From assembly GCF_029323795.1 (NCBI RefSeq), contig NZ_CP119758.1:2108001-2172000 (forward strand): a stretch of 64,000 bases of DNA, read 5' to 3'. Of the stretch, positions 1 through 8,510 are shown in pieces (position 1 is the stretch's first letter; the number at the start of each line of letters is the position of its first letter). This DNA comes from Zobellia alginiliquefaciens (GTDB taxonomy: Bacteria > Bacteroidota > Bacteroidia > Flavobacteriales > Flavobacteriaceae). A program made the position numbers and the translations under genes. The notes below the pieces were generated by a model. That model saw nothing but the letters and a program-made list of their open reading frames with translations. It searched no databases and had not been told where the DNA came from.

Positions 1-1
1 A

Positions 2-1222
2 TCTTGGCTGATTATTACGTTTAGCCTCAATTTTTATCCCACAGAAAGGCGAGAGACATTTGAAACCAATCTTGGGAAATTCTTTAAGTTACTGGGTATT
101 TACGGACTGGCGTATTTTGCGCTTTATGGTCTTAGGAGTGATGGCATTTATACTTTTGAATATAGGGCCTCTGTCTTTTTGATAATCTGCTTTTTCATAA
201 CCGCCTATAGATCTCTTTTTTATTGGGTCAGAAAAAAATACAGGTTATATGGGGGTAACTTTAGAAATGTTGTTGTTATAGGCCGTGATAGGAATCTAAA
301 AAAAATAAGAAGGGTTTTTGATCAACCGGAACTGGGTTATCGTTATAAGGGTTTCTTTGATGATAAGCCTTCTGTTAGCCCAACCTATTTGGGTAAGATG
401 AACGATTGCTTTAAATACATTCTAGAAAACGATGTTGATTATATCTATTGTATCGCTTCTAAATTATCAAAAAAAGAACTGGAGTACTTGGTCACTTTTG
501 CCGACAATAATTTGAAGAAACTTAAAATCATTCCGGATAATAAGGAAATCTTTACACGCTCCATGTTCATTGAACTTTATGATACGATTCCCGTTCTTGC
601 TATGCGAAAATCGCCTCTTGAGGTAGAATATGCGCCTATAGTTAAACGTACTTTTGATATTTTGTTTTCATCAATGGTAATTCTTTTGGTACTTTCTTGG
701 CTTGCACCACTGCTGTATATTTTGATGAAATTTGAATCCAAAGGGCCTCTTTTTTTCAAACAAAAAAGGCATGGAGTAAATAGAAAAACATTTTGGTGCT
801 ACAAGTTTCGCTCTATGACGCAGAACGATAGTGCGGATACCGTTATGGCCACTAAAAATGATATGCGCGTAACCCGGATAGGTAAAATTATACGAAAAAC
901 AAGTATAGACGAACTACCGCAATTTATTAATGTTTTTCTAGGAGATATGAGCGTGGTGGGCCCTAGGCCCCATATGGAATCACATACGGAAATGTACGAA
1001 ACTTCAATTGATAAATATTTGGTTCGGCATTTTGTAAAACCTGGTATAACTGGCTTAGCTCAAATAAAAGGGTATAGAGGAGAGATTATTAAAAAGGCGG
1101 ATATCGTTAACCGCATTCGGTTCGATATTTTTTACACGGAAAGCTGGTCTCTAGGTCTAGATCTAAGCATTATATATCTAACTATAGTGAATGCTGTTCG
1201 TGGCGAGGAAAAGGCCTATTAG
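2..1222 (+). CDS. Polyprenyl glycosylphosphotransferase (undecaprenyl-phosphate sugar-1-P transferase), 5' truncated
   Basis: The reading frame is open from the first bases of the window, so the gene begins upstream; a TTG at 179 is internal and not the true start. About 406 residues are visible. The N-terminal part has hydrophobic segments, followed by a CoA-binding-like/Rossmann middle (NVVVIGRDRN...). A further membrane segment near 660-720 precedes the C-terminal bacterial sugar transferase domain, with KQKRHGVNRKTFWCYKFRSM and DELPQFINVFLGDMSVVGPRPH. This is the WbaP/WcaJ-type family that loads the first sugar phosphate onto undecaprenyl phosphate at the inner membrane, starting capsule or exopolysaccharide repeat units. 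The sugar cannot be told from sequence. No other polysaccharide genes follow, so it is probably the 3' end of a cluster to the left. Confidence 0.9.
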   Translation, partial: SWLIITFSLNFYPTERRETFETNLGKFFKLLGIYGLAYFALYGLRSDGIYTFEYRASVFLIICFFITAYRSLFYWVRKKYRLYGGNFRNVVVIGRDRNLKKIRRVFDQPELGYRYKGFFDDKPSVSPTYLGKMNDCFKYILENDVDYIYCIASKLSKKELEYLVTFADNNLKKLKIIPDNKEIFTRSMFIELYDTIPVLAMRKSPLEVEYAPIVKRTFDILFSSMVILLVLSWLAPLLYILMKFESKGPLFFKQKRHGVNRKTFWCYKFRSMTQNDSADTVMATKNDMRVTRIGKIIRKTSIDELPQFINVFLGDMSVVGPRPHMESHTEMYETSIDKYLVRHFVKPGITGLAQIKGYRGEIIKKADIVNRIRFDIFYTESWSLGLDLSIIYLTIVNAVRGEEKAY

Positions 1223-1286
1223 GGGATAGGACGGTAACTCATGTATGTAGCATATATGAACTGTTGGTCCATGTGGTTTAGCATAA

Positions 1287-1305
1287 ATTTTTCACTGTGA
1301 AAAAT
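1287..1305. promoter_or_regulatory. Perfect 19-bp palindrome, candidate operator of the metal-uptake operon
   Basis: The sequence ATTTTTCACTGTGAAAAAT is a perfect dyad around one central base. It ends 7 nt before a TATCTTTG box (1313-1320), so it would cover the upstream promoter region. The centre is too tight for an RNA hairpin loop, so a protein operator is more likely than a terminator. The regulator is unknown; a Fur/Zur-type or other metal sensor is an inference from the downstream genes. Confidence 0.55.
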
Positions 1306-1312
1306 AGTTTTA

Positions 1313-1320
1313 TATCTTTG
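1313..1320 (+). promoter_or_regulatory. -7 promoter box (TAnnTTTG type)
   Basis: TATCTTTG matches the Bacteroidetes -7 consensus TAnnTTTG. It predicts transcription starting around 1325 with a leader of about 40 nt before the ATG at 1368. No clean -33 TTTG is visible; the 19-bp palindrome occupies that zone. Confidence 0.5.
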
Positions 1321-1367
1321 CGCCTTAGAAAAAACGACTCCTATTTTAAGAGGATGGTGAAATTTCA

Positions 1368-1700
1368 ATGAAGACAAGAAAACAAATAGGACAGAATATT
1401 GTCGCATTATTGCTCATGTCAGCACTAATGTTGCCTATGCTTGTAAAGTTCACTCATGTCTTTGAAGCACACGAACACGAGATTTGCCATGAGCAGACTA
1501 CTCACATTCATGCAGATGTTGCCGATTGTCAAATTTGTCATTTTCAATTGGTCTCATTTGACTATAAAGTACCTGAGTATGTGGATTTTTTCGTTGCATC
1601 TGTTCCGCAACGGTTAGAAAGTTCATTTTCTTCCTTACTGTTTCACTCATTTAAAATAACCAATACCCAATTAAGAGCACCCCCACATTTTCTTAGTTAA
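1368..1700 (+). CDS. Small His/Cys-rich membrane-anchored protein, putative metal binding
   Basis: A 110-residue protein with a basic N-terminus and one hydrophobic segment (about residues 11-28). A short His- and Cys-dense stretch follows (HEHEICHEQ, HIHADVADCQICHFQ), including a CxxCH. After the membrane segment this stretch would lie in the periplasm. Such clusters suit Zn, Cu or Ni binding, but no function is proven; the architecture recalls DUF2946-type proteins. It is the first gene of a run with a TonB receptor (33-nt gap) and a lipoprotein, behind a palindromic operator candidate, so a role in periplasmic handling or sensing of the metal imported by the receptor is inferred. Confidence 0.6.
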   Translation: MKTRKQIGQNIVALLLMSALMLPMLVKFTHVFEAHEHEICHEQTTHIHADVADCQICHFQLVSFDYKVPEYVDFFVASVPQRLESSFSSLLFHSFKITNTQLRAPPHFLS

Positions 1701-1733
1701 ACAAACACGGATTCCGTTTTATTTAATTTAAGA

Positions 1734-4139
1734 ATGTATATGCTTTTATATGCTATATCTATGCTGCTATTTGGCAGTATATCTCCTATTTCCCAAGATT
1801 GTGACAACACCCTTTCCGGAACAGTAATCGATTTGCACGATAGTTCTGTATTATCTGGTGCCTTGTTAATTGTAGCCGGAACCGAACAGGCCGTACAGAC
1901 AGATGTTGATGGTAACTATACTATTACCGGGCTTTGTGATGGTACCTATTCCATACAGGTTTCGCATCCTTACTGTCTAACTCAAGGGTATACCGTAAAG
2001 GTATCCGGTAACACCAGTAAGATTTTTCGGTTGGAACATCATTTAGAAGAACTTAATGAGGTAACCATTAAAGGAGAAACATATCAGCGTGAAGCTAAAA
2101 CCATTTTTAAGAACAAAATATCAACTGAAAAATTAGAGGACTTCAGTAACGGTTCTTTGGGTGATGCCCTAAACAGTCTTAGCGGCGTTTCTTCGTTGAA
2201 TACGGGTAATGCCGTTGTTAAGCCTATGGTTCACGGTTTGCATAGTAGCCGTGTAGTTATCGTTAATAATGGTGTTAGAATGGAAGATCAAGAATGGGGA
2301 GCGGAACACGCCCCTAATATTGATGTGAATTCTGTTGGAAACTTAACTCTAATAAAAGGTGCTGGAGCACTTCAGTACGGTGGTGGTGCGGTTGGTGGGG
2401 TTATTGTTGCTGACGCATTAAAAGTACCCGTAAAGGACAGCTTGTACGGAAAAACACTTTGGAACTTGGCCTCTAACGGCAGAGGTTCTTCGGTCACCTC
2501 ACAACTTACGAAAAGCTATCAAAATGGTTGGTATGCCACTGCCCAGGGAACGGTAAAACGTTACGGAGATTTTGAGACTCCGGATTATGTGTTGAGCAAT
2601 ACCGGTATTTTTGAACGTAGTGCGTCTTTGCATTTTGGTTTAAACCGTTTTAAATATGGATTAGAAGGGTATTATTCCTTCTTTAAAAACGAAATAGGAA
2701 TACTCCGTGCCTCTCACTTAGGAGGTGCTTCAGACCAATTAGCGGCAATCAATAGCAATAGGCCTTTAGTAATCGAAGATTTTACCTATGACATTGCAGA
2801 GCCCCGACAGGATGTTACGCATCATTTGGCTCGTCTTAAAATATTCTCACGTTTTGAAGGTCTCGGAAAACTAAGTCTACAGTATGATTTTCAACGAAAT
2901 AATAGGTTGGAATACGATATACGTGTAGGGGATGATGCAGATAAGGCATCTATTGATTTGGAACTGGATACACATACCGTTTTACTTGATTTGGATAGTG
3001 ACCTTACTGAAAAAATCAATTTAAAGACGGGTGTAATGGCGCGGTATCAAACCAATTTTGCTGATCCCACTACCGGTATTCGTAGATTAATACCAGACTA
3101 TGACAAATATGATTTGGGCGGATATGCCGTAGCAGATTATGACCTGAACGAGAATTTACTTATTGAAATCGGTGGCCGTTTTGACTACACATATATGGAC
3201 GCATTTAAATTCTATAGGACTTCAACTTGGGAAAGTCGTAATTATGATGAACTCTACCCAGATATCATTGTAGAGGAAACGGGCAATCAGATTTTGACCA
3301 ACCCACAATTAAGTTTTTACAATGCATCTGCAACCGCGGCGGCAACGTATGCATTTGATGACGAATACAAGATTTTCTTTAATTATTCATTGGCTTCACG
3401 GGCACCCAATCCTTCGGAATTGTTTAGTGAGGGCCTGCATCACTCGGCTTCGCGAATTGAGATGGGAGACCTTGGTTTTAAATCAGAAATTGCTCATAAG
3501 GGGGCTATGACATTTGAACGTCAGAATCCAATTTTCAGTTTTTCTATTAACCCTTTTATTAATAGTATCAATGATTTTATTGTTATTGAACCTACATCTA
3601 TAGAACAGACTATACGAGGTAACTTTCAAGTTTGGGAATACCGCCAGACCGATGCACTTTTATTAGGGTTTGATCTAGATGCCTCCTACGCGTTTACTGA
3701 AAACTTGCGTTTGGATCACCAGTTTTCTTTTGTTAAAGGCTATGATCAGAGTAGAGAAGAACCTTTAATAAGTATGCCCCCTGTCAACACAAAAAATAGT
3801 GTAGTATACCAAAACCCTAAGATTAATAACCTTCAATTGGCATTGCAAAGTGAATTTGTATTTCGCCAGAATGAATTTCCAAACAACAATTTTGAAGTAT
3901 ACATACCGCAAACGGAAACCAATGAAATTGTTGATGTCAGTACGTCGCCAGACGCGTATCACGTATTAAATTTTAATTCCAGTGTGGATTTCAATATTAC
4001 ACAAAAATCACAATTAACAGTAGGGTTTAAAGTTACCAACCTACTGGATAATTCATATAGAAATTACCTGAATCGTTTGCGCTACTATGCAGATGAGTTG
4101 GGTAGAAACTATTTGTTAAACCTTAAATTGAATTACTAA
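1734..4139 (+). CDS. TonB-dependent outer-membrane receptor, ZnuD-like
   Basis: 801 residues: signal peptide (about 1-20), carboxypeptidase-regulatory-like domain (about 24-95, SGTVIDLHDSSVLSGALL), TonB plug (about 110-225) with the conserved HGLHSSRVVIVNNGVRMEDQ and GAGALQYGGGAVGGVI, then a 22-strand-type barrel ending in an aromatic-rich C-terminus (LLNLKLNY). The plug region resembles the zinc/haem receptor ZnuD group rather than SusC, since there is no SusD partner. Upstream lies a His/Cys-rich membrane protein and downstream an acidic lipoprotein, which supports a metal substrate. The exact ligand (Zn, Cu or a metal complex) is inference. The ATG at 1734 has only a weak AT-rich leader typical for this phylum. 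Confidence 0.88.
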   Translation: MYMLLYAISMLLFGSISPISQDCDNTLSGTVIDLHDSSVLSGALLIVAGTEQAVQTDVDGNYTITGLCDGTYSIQVSHPYCLTQGYTVKVSGNTSKIFRLEHHLEELNEVTIKGETYQREAKTIFKNKISTEKLEDFSNGSLGDALNSLSGVSSLNTGNAVVKPMVHGLHSSRVVIVNNGVRMEDQEWGAEHAPNIDVNSVGNLTLIKGAGALQYGGGAVGGVIVADALKVPVKDSLYGKTLWNLASNGRGSSVTSQLTKSYQNGWYATAQGTVKRYGDFETPDYVLSNTGIFERSASLHFGLNRFKYGLEGYYSFFKNEIGILRASHLGGASDQLAAINSNRPLVIEDFTYDIAEPRQDVTHHLARLKIFSRFEGLGKLSLQYDFQRNNRLEYDIRVGDDADKASIDLELDTHTVLLDLDSDLTEKINLKTGVMARYQTNFADPTTGIRRLIPDYDKYDLGGYAVADYDLNENLLIEIGGRFDYTYMDAFKFYRTSTWESRNYDELYPDIIVEETGNQILTNPQLSFYNASATAAATYAFDDEYKIFFNYSLASRAPNPSELFSEGLHHSASRIEMGDLGFKSEIAHKGAMTFERQNPIFSFSINPFINSINDFIVIEPTSIEQTIRGNFQVWEYRQTDALLLGFDLDASYAFTENLRLDHQFSFVKGYDQSREEPLISMPPVNTKNSVVYQNPKINNLQLALQSEFVFRQNEFPNNNFEVYIPQTETNEIVDVSTSPDAYHVLNFNSSVDFNITQKSQLTVGFKVTNLLDNSYRNYLNRLRYYADELGRNYLLNLKLNY

Positions 4140-4156
4140 TTTTTAAACCTAAAAAA

Positions 4157-4717
4157 ATGAAAAAGATTAAATTATTAACCGCATTGCTTGTAGCCGGAAC
4201 CTTGTTTGTTTCTTGTTCAGATGATGATGACAATACGCCAGAAATAGTAAACGAAGAAGAGCTTATTACTACGGTTACGGTAACCCTCGCCCCTGAAGGG
4301 AATGGAGATGATATTACACTACAATTACAAGATTTAGACGGTGATGGTTCAGATAAACCGGTTTATACGGTGTCAGGAAGCCTAGCGGCCAACATGGTAT
4401 ATGATGGTAGTATAGTTCTTTGGAACGAAACCGAAAGCCCTGCTGAAAATATTACGGAAGAGGTTGAAGAAGAAGGTGATGAGCACCAGTTTTTCTACAG
4501 TGTAGGAACAGGTCTTGATCTTACAACGGAGTATGCTGATTTAGATGAGGACGGTAATCCAATAGGAATTGAATTTACCGTAACTACAGGAGAAGCTAGT
4601 ACAGGTACGCTTACATTTACTTTGCGTCACGAGCCGAGTAAACCAAATGATGGGTCCTTGGCCGATGCCGGTGGAGAAACGGACGTTGAAGCCAGTTTTG
4701 ATATTGAAATAGAATAG
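4157..4717 (+). CDS. Acidic surface lipoprotein linked to the ZnuD-like receptor
   Basis: 186 residues with a lipoprotein signal (lipobox ending FVSC, Cys about 20) followed by SDDDDN, which fits the Bacteroidetes lipoprotein export signal for surface display. The mature part is beta-rich and very acidic, with repeated D/E patches (ITEEVEEEGDEHQFFY, DLDEDGNP) and a closing T-rich region. No catalytic motif is seen. It starts 17 nt after the receptor stop and ends just before a strong terminator, so it is the last gene of the three-gene operon. From memory of flavobacterial genomes, this family recurs beside ZnuD-like receptors. A substrate-capture role is an inference. Confidence 0.7.
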   Translation: MKKIKLLTALLVAGTLFVSCSDDDDNTPEIVNEEELITTVTVTLAPEGNGDDITLQLQDLDGDGSDKPVYTVSGSLAANMVYDGSIVLWNETESPAENITEEVEEEGDEHQFFYSVGTGLDLTTEYADLDEDGNPIGIEFTVTTGEASTGTLTFTLRHEPSKPNDGSLADAGGETDVEASFDIEIE

Positions 4718-4748
4718 GTATAATTTATACAATCTTTTCTAATAAAAT

Positions 4749-4790
4749 AACCTCGGCAATCTACAGGTATGATTGCTGAGGTTTTGTTTT
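4749..4790 (+). terminator. Rho-independent terminator
   Basis: Arms at 4749-4761 (AACCTCGGCAATC) and 4771-4783 (GATTGCTGAGGTT) pair over 13 bp with one G-U, loop 9 nt, then a T-rich run. It closes the receptor/lipoprotein operon. Confidence 0.85.
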
Positions 4791-4973
4791 TTATCCGTGC
4801 GCATTTATATAAGTTCTCTCTGGGATTTTTATTAGTTTATATTTATGGATTTGCAACGCAATAACCTGCTCTACAATTACGTTGTAAACAATTATAAGTC
4901 AGTTAAATGTGATTTATTACGAAAGTATCCCCCTACATTTATTAAATTTATATGTTTCAATCCGTAGGATATT

Positions 4974-6176
4974 ATGCTAAAACCCGAAATACCATTTAAC
5001 GAAACCGATAGACTTAAAGCACTTGAAAGCTTTGAAGTCCTGAATACGTTGGAAGAAGAAGAGTACGATGCCATTACCCGTATTGCCGCAGACATATGTA
5101 ATACGCCAATGGCACTTATATCTTTAGTTGACGCAGATAGACAATGGTTTAAATCACATTATGGTATTGATGCTACCGAAACTCCCCGCGATTTGGCATT
5201 TTGTGCACACGCTATAAACACACCTGAAAATTTATTTATTGTAGAGGACTCAAGTAAGGATGAGCGCTTTGCAGATAATCCATTGGTTACAGGAGGACCA
5301 AATGTGCAGTTTTATGCGGGGGCCCCTTTAAATACTACAGATGGTTACTCAATAGGTACGCTATGCGTTATAGATGTACAGCCTAGAAATAATTTCACTA
5401 AAAGGCAACAAGATTGTTTAAGGTCACTCGCTAATCAAGTCATGGCTCAGTTAGAGCTTAGACGTCAGAATAGCCTACAACGAATAATAAATAACGAACT
5501 CAGTTTAAAAAACAATCAACTTAAACACTTTACATATCGGTTGGCACATGATATGAAGACACCCCTACAGGGCATTAGCTCTTTGGTTAGCTTTATTAAG
5601 TTGGATTATCTTCACTTATTAAAAGAAACGGAAGTTCCAGCGTGGTTGGATACTATTGAAGATCGTGTTAGCTATATGGAAGCGCTCATTAACGGTATTA
5701 CTAACTACACCAATATAATGAACAGTGAGGTTGAATTCTCTGAGTTTAATATAGAAGGGGAAATCCACAACATTGTAAAAAGGTTAAATGTTTCATCTGC
5801 TATAGAGTTGAAGCTTACCAATTGTGATAACGTAGTAAACCATTCCATAAAAAGCTTTGATCAAATAATTTCTGAGTTGATTACAAATTCCATAAAATTT
5901 TCAAGACAACCCATTACTTCTATTGACATTTCATTCTCTGAAACAGACGGTTTACATTCCTTTGAGTACCAAGATAATGGTCCGGGAATTCTTGAGCAGT
6001 TCTGGGAAAAAGTATTTATAATGTTCGAAACCCTGATCAAAGTAACCCCTACCGATACGGGAATAGGCCTTGCCACAATAAAAGCCATTATAGAAAAACT
6101 TGGCGGAACCATAACATTACAAAACAGACCGGATAGTTGTTCCGGAACTTACTTTAAGTTTACGTTGCCTAGGTGA
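4974..6176 (+). CDS. GAF-domain sensor histidine kinase, no transmembrane segment
   Basis: 400 residues. An N-terminal GAF domain (about 20-165, with PMALISLVDADRQWFKS and FYAGAPL...GTLCVID) is followed by a short coiled link and a HisKA-like helix with the phospho-acceptor in RLAHDMKTPLQ (His192). The C-terminal HATPase has an N-box (ELITNSIKFS), G1 (DNGPGI) and G2 (TGIGLATIKAIIEKLGG). No signal peptide or membrane span is evident, so it should sense a cytoplasmic signal or act with a partner. No response regulator is adjacent. The gene stands alone between a terminator and a convergent LacI gene. The first ATG after the gap fits the usual GAF-kinase N-terminus (RLKALESFEVLNT). Confidence 0.88.
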   Translation: MLKPEIPFNETDRLKALESFEVLNTLEEEEYDAITRIAADICNTPMALISLVDADRQWFKSHYGIDATETPRDLAFCAHAINTPENLFIVEDSSKDERFADNPLVTGGPNVQFYAGAPLNTTDGYSIGTLCVIDVQPRNNFTKRQQDCLRSLANQVMAQLELRRQNSLQRIINNELSLKNNQLKHFTYRLAHDMKTPLQGISSLVSFIKLDYLHLLKETEVPAWLDTIEDRVSYMEALINGITNYTNIMNSEVEFSEFNIEGEIHNIVKRLNVSSAIELKLTNCDNVVNHSIKSFDQIISELITNSIKFSRQPITSIDISFSETDGLHSFEYQDNGPGILEQFWEKVFIMFETLIKVTPTDTGIGLATIKAIIEKLGGTITLQNRPDSCSGTYFKFTLPR

Positions 6177-6204
6177 TGGATGCTAAATTCTTTCTGAAAT
6201 ACGC

Positions 6205-6236
6205 AAAACTATTTCGGACCAATATTGGATAGTTTT
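6205..6236. terminator. Inverted repeat between convergent genes, probable bidirectional terminator
   Basis: Arms AAAACTAT (6205-6212) and ATAGTTTT (6229-6236) enclose a small inner palindrome CCAATATTGG. It lies in the 68-nt gap between the convergent kinase and LacI stop codons. The T runs are short, so efficiency is uncertain. Confidence 0.5.
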
Positions 6237-6244
6237 ACTTAATG

Positions 6245-7297
6245 TTAAGTTAGATATTGAGAATAGTTTTCGGCATTGACAATATCAATCGGTAATAACT
6301 GTTCCTCTCGCAACGGATTGTCAAAAAGAAAATGTTCTATCAAATAAGTTAGACTCAAATAGACCTGTTTTTTAGGGTCTTGATGAATTAGAAAAGATAT
6401 GTTCTGGTTCGTCAAATGAGTAATATTATCCGCAACAAGGTCGTAACCTATTATTATAGTTTTGTTGGTGTGGTTAGCGATTTGATCGGCTAACAAGTAG
6501 GCCTTAGAAGTGGTAACAAATATACCATCTAACGCGTTTGCATTTGTCTTTACAAAATGTTCTATAGTGTTTTCAAACGGCCGTCCTGATTCTTTTTTAA
6601 GATTATGTACCTGTATCCTAAAGTTTTTGATGTTTTTAGTGCTAAAATAACCCTTGAACCCACATTCTTTCTCTTGCATATGTGAAGCATTTTGAAATAC
6701 TTCGTCAATATGAAGAACGGCAATAGTTGAATTTTTTTGCAAAAGCACATTAAATAGACTTGCGGCGACTCTTCCACTTTGGTTCAGGTCTTGTCCAATA
6801 AATAAATCAACTTTACTCTGTTTAATATAATTATTAAAGGTGGCTACTTTAATCTTTGCTTCCGAACATTTTTTTATCAGGTTTTCGGCTTCATTGAAAA
6901 AAAGGGGAACCATTAATATGGCAACAGGTTTGGACTTAATAGCTTTTAATCCTGCAGTAATGAATGTTTGGGTGTCCTCTGGGTTAAAATGCCACTGCTC
7001 TAGTTTTATGCCAAAGTGTCCAAACTCTTTTTCTACCTGTGTTATGGCCGAGTAGCAGGGTTGCCAAAACGGGTCCGTATCAGCCTTAGGCAAAAGTATG
7101 GATATCCTGTATACCTTGTTGTTCTTTAAACTTTTGGCAATCGGATTTGGCTTATATTCAATTTTAGCCAAAACGGCATTCACCTTATCGGCCGCTTTTG
7201 TAGACACTCTACCACGTTTATGAATAACACGGTCTACGGTTCCTTTAGAGACACCGGCAAGTTGTGCTATGTCTTTTATGGTATAATTTTTTTCCAT
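6245..7297 (-). CDS. LacI-family transcriptional regulator of the N-acetylhexosamine locus
   Basis: 350 residues: LacI helix-turn-helix at 5-25 (TIKDIAQLAGVSKGTVDRVI) and hinge helix (about 50-60, KPNPIAKSLKNN), then a type 1 periplasmic-binding-fold ligand domain (about 65-345). Family members bind palindromic operators with a central CG and release on binding a sugar or sugar phosphate. The gene is divergent from the catabolic run. The palindrome TGTGTTCGAACACA lies in the shared gap and again before susC, so this protein is the natural candidate to bind both. Its own promoter looks complete and nearly leaderless. The effector, probably a GlcNAc/GalNAc derivative, is inferred from the neighbours. 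Confidence 0.9.
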   Translation of the reverse strand: MEKNYTIKDIAQLAGVSKGTVDRVIHKRGRVSTKAADKVNAVLAKIEYKPNPIAKSLKNNKVYRISILLPKADTDPFWQPCYSAITQVEKEFGHFGIKLEQWHFNPEDTQTFITAGLKAIKSKPVAILMVPLFFNEAENLIKKCSEAKIKVATFNNYIKQSKVDLFIGQDLNQSGRVAASLFNVLLQKNSTIAVLHIDEVFQNASHMQEKECGFKGYFSTKNIKNFRIQVHNLKKESGRPFENTIEHFVKTNANALDGIFVTTSKAYLLADQIANHTNKTIIIGYDLVADNITHLTNQNISFLIHQDPKKQVYLSLTYLIEHFLFDNPLREEQLLPIDIVNAENYSQYLT

Positions 7298-7302
7298 TTT
7301 AA

Positions 7303-7335
7303 CAAATATAAGAATCTATTTTAATTTGAAACAAA
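7303..7335 (-). promoter_or_regulatory. Canonical Bacteroidetes promoter of the LacI gene
   Basis: On the minus strand TTTG (7335-7332) is followed after 21 nt by TATATTTG (7310-7303), matching TTTG-N19-21-TAnnTTTG. The ATG begins only 5 nt after the -7 box, so the predicted transcript is leaderless or nearly so. Confidence 0.7.
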
Positions 7336-7336
7336 A

Positions 7337-7349
7337 TGTGCTCGATAAC
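7337..7349. promoter_or_regulatory. 13-mer shared with the susC 5' coding region, candidate auxiliary operator
   Basis: TGTGCTCGATAAC is found here, adjoining the LacI -33 element, and identically at 20268-20280. It keeps the TGTG half and TCGA core of the perfect palindrome 11 bp away but with altered spacing. Confidence 0.35.
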
Positions 7350-7359
7350 GCAATTATTG

Positions 7360-7373
7360 TGTGTTCGAACACA
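7360..7373. promoter_or_regulatory. LacI-type operator 1 (perfect palindrome)
   Basis: TGTGTTCGAACACA is a perfect 14-bp dyad with a central CG, the usual form of LacI-family operators. It sits in the divergent gap between the LacI gene and the nucleotidyltransferase-led operon. The identical site at 19924-19937 precedes susC. Confidence 0.8.
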
Positions 7374-7583
7374 TTTTTATTGATTTTTCTTTTTTATGGA
7401 GTTTATTTTAGATAAATTGTACCAGAATTTAAGATTGTAGTTTAGAAATTTATGTTCTTTATTTAATATAATAACCTGAAAAACAAGATTTAACGGGTTT
7501 TAGTGCGGTCTGGTTCCTTTTAAATTTTTAAGAGTAATAATTCAGCGATAGCGTTGAGAACTCCAAATAATAAAATAATAGTT

Positions 7584-8510
7584 ATGTCAAAATTTAATAA
7601 CAGTTCAGAGGGACCTACTTTGGTTATTCTTGCTGCAGGTATCGGAAGTCGTTATGGCGGTCTAAAACAACTGGATACTTTTTCGCCAGAAGGAGACAGT
7701 ATTATTGATTTTTCAATATATGATGCCATAGAGGCTGGATTCAAAAAAATTGTTTTTGTAATAAGGAAGAATTTGTTGAAAGAGTTTGATGAGACTTTTA
7801 GGCCTAAACTTAAAGGGCGTGCAAAAATGGAGTTTGTTTTTCAGGAATTGGACCGAGTGCCCGATGCTTACATCAATGAAAGTCGTACAAAGCCATGGGG
7901 TACAGGTCACGCATTATTGCTTACCAAAGATGTGGTCAAAGAAAACTTTGCGATTATCAATGCAGACGACTTTTATGGTCGTAAAGCTTTTGAAACCATG
8001 GCCAGTTCATTGAGAGAGACGGATCCAAAATCCTATACTTTTCATATGGTGGCCTACAAACTAAAGAATACAGTTTCGGATTACGGATATGTTTCTAGAG
8101 GAGAATGCAAGGTTTCTACCGATAATTTTCTTCAAGACGTTACGGAACGTACTCATATAGAGAAAAAAGATGGAGGTATTGTAGTTGAAAATGAAGAGGG
8201 GGATTTGCAACCAATAGATGCGGATACCAATGTCTCTATGAACTTTTGGGGCTTCACACCAAAATGCTTTGAGTTTGGGTGGGAATTGTTTGTTGATTTT
8301 CTTGAAAGCAACAAAGAAAATAGTAAGGCCGAATTCTATATCCCCACAGTGGTAAATGAAATGCTGAAGTCTGATAAAGTGAAGGTGAACGTGCTTACTA
8401 CTAATGAAAAATGGTTTGGGGTAACGTACAAAGAGGACAAGGCTATCGTTCAAAATGAGATTATGAAACTCAAGGAAAACGGAGTATACCCCAAAAAACT
8501 ATGGGAATGA
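7584..8510 (+). CDS. Sugar-1-phosphate nucleotidyltransferase (likely UTP:N-acetylhexosamine-1-P)
   Basis: 308 residues from the ATG at 7584 (MSKFNNS); an in-frame TTG at 7554 is less likely because the AT-rich leader just before 7584 fits a flavobacterial ribosome site. A single NTP_transferase domain carries the nucleotide-binding loop LAAGIGSRYGGLKQ near residues 17-30 and a metal-binding INADDFYG. The following genes encode a sugar 1-kinase and a UDP-sugar 4-epimerase. It therefore probably makes UDP-GalNAc/UDP-GlcNAc from the 1-phosphates, as the uridylyltransferase does in the bifidobacterial lacto-N-biose route. Substrate is inferred from context. First gene of the operon behind operator 1. 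Confidence 0.85.
   Translation: MSKFNNSSEGPTLVILAAGIGSRYGGLKQLDTFSPEGDSIIDFSIYDAIEAGFKKIVFVIRKNLLKEFDETFRPKLKGRAKMEFVFQELDRVPDAYINESRTKPWGTGHALLLTKDVVKENFAIINADDFYGRKAFETMASSLRETDPKSYTFHMVAYKLKNTVSDYGYVSRGECKVSTDNFLQDVTERTHIEKKDGGIVVENEEGDLQPIDADTNVSMNFWGFTPKCFEFGWELFVDFLESNKENSKAEFYIPTVVNEMLKSDKVKVNVLTTNEKWFGVTYKEDKAIVQNEIMKLKENGVYPKKLWE

Noticed and set aside
179-1222. TTG at 179 as the start of the sugar transferase
   Set aside because: The same frame is open and protein-like back to base 2, with hydrophobic segments expected for the N-terminal half, so the gene continues outside the window.
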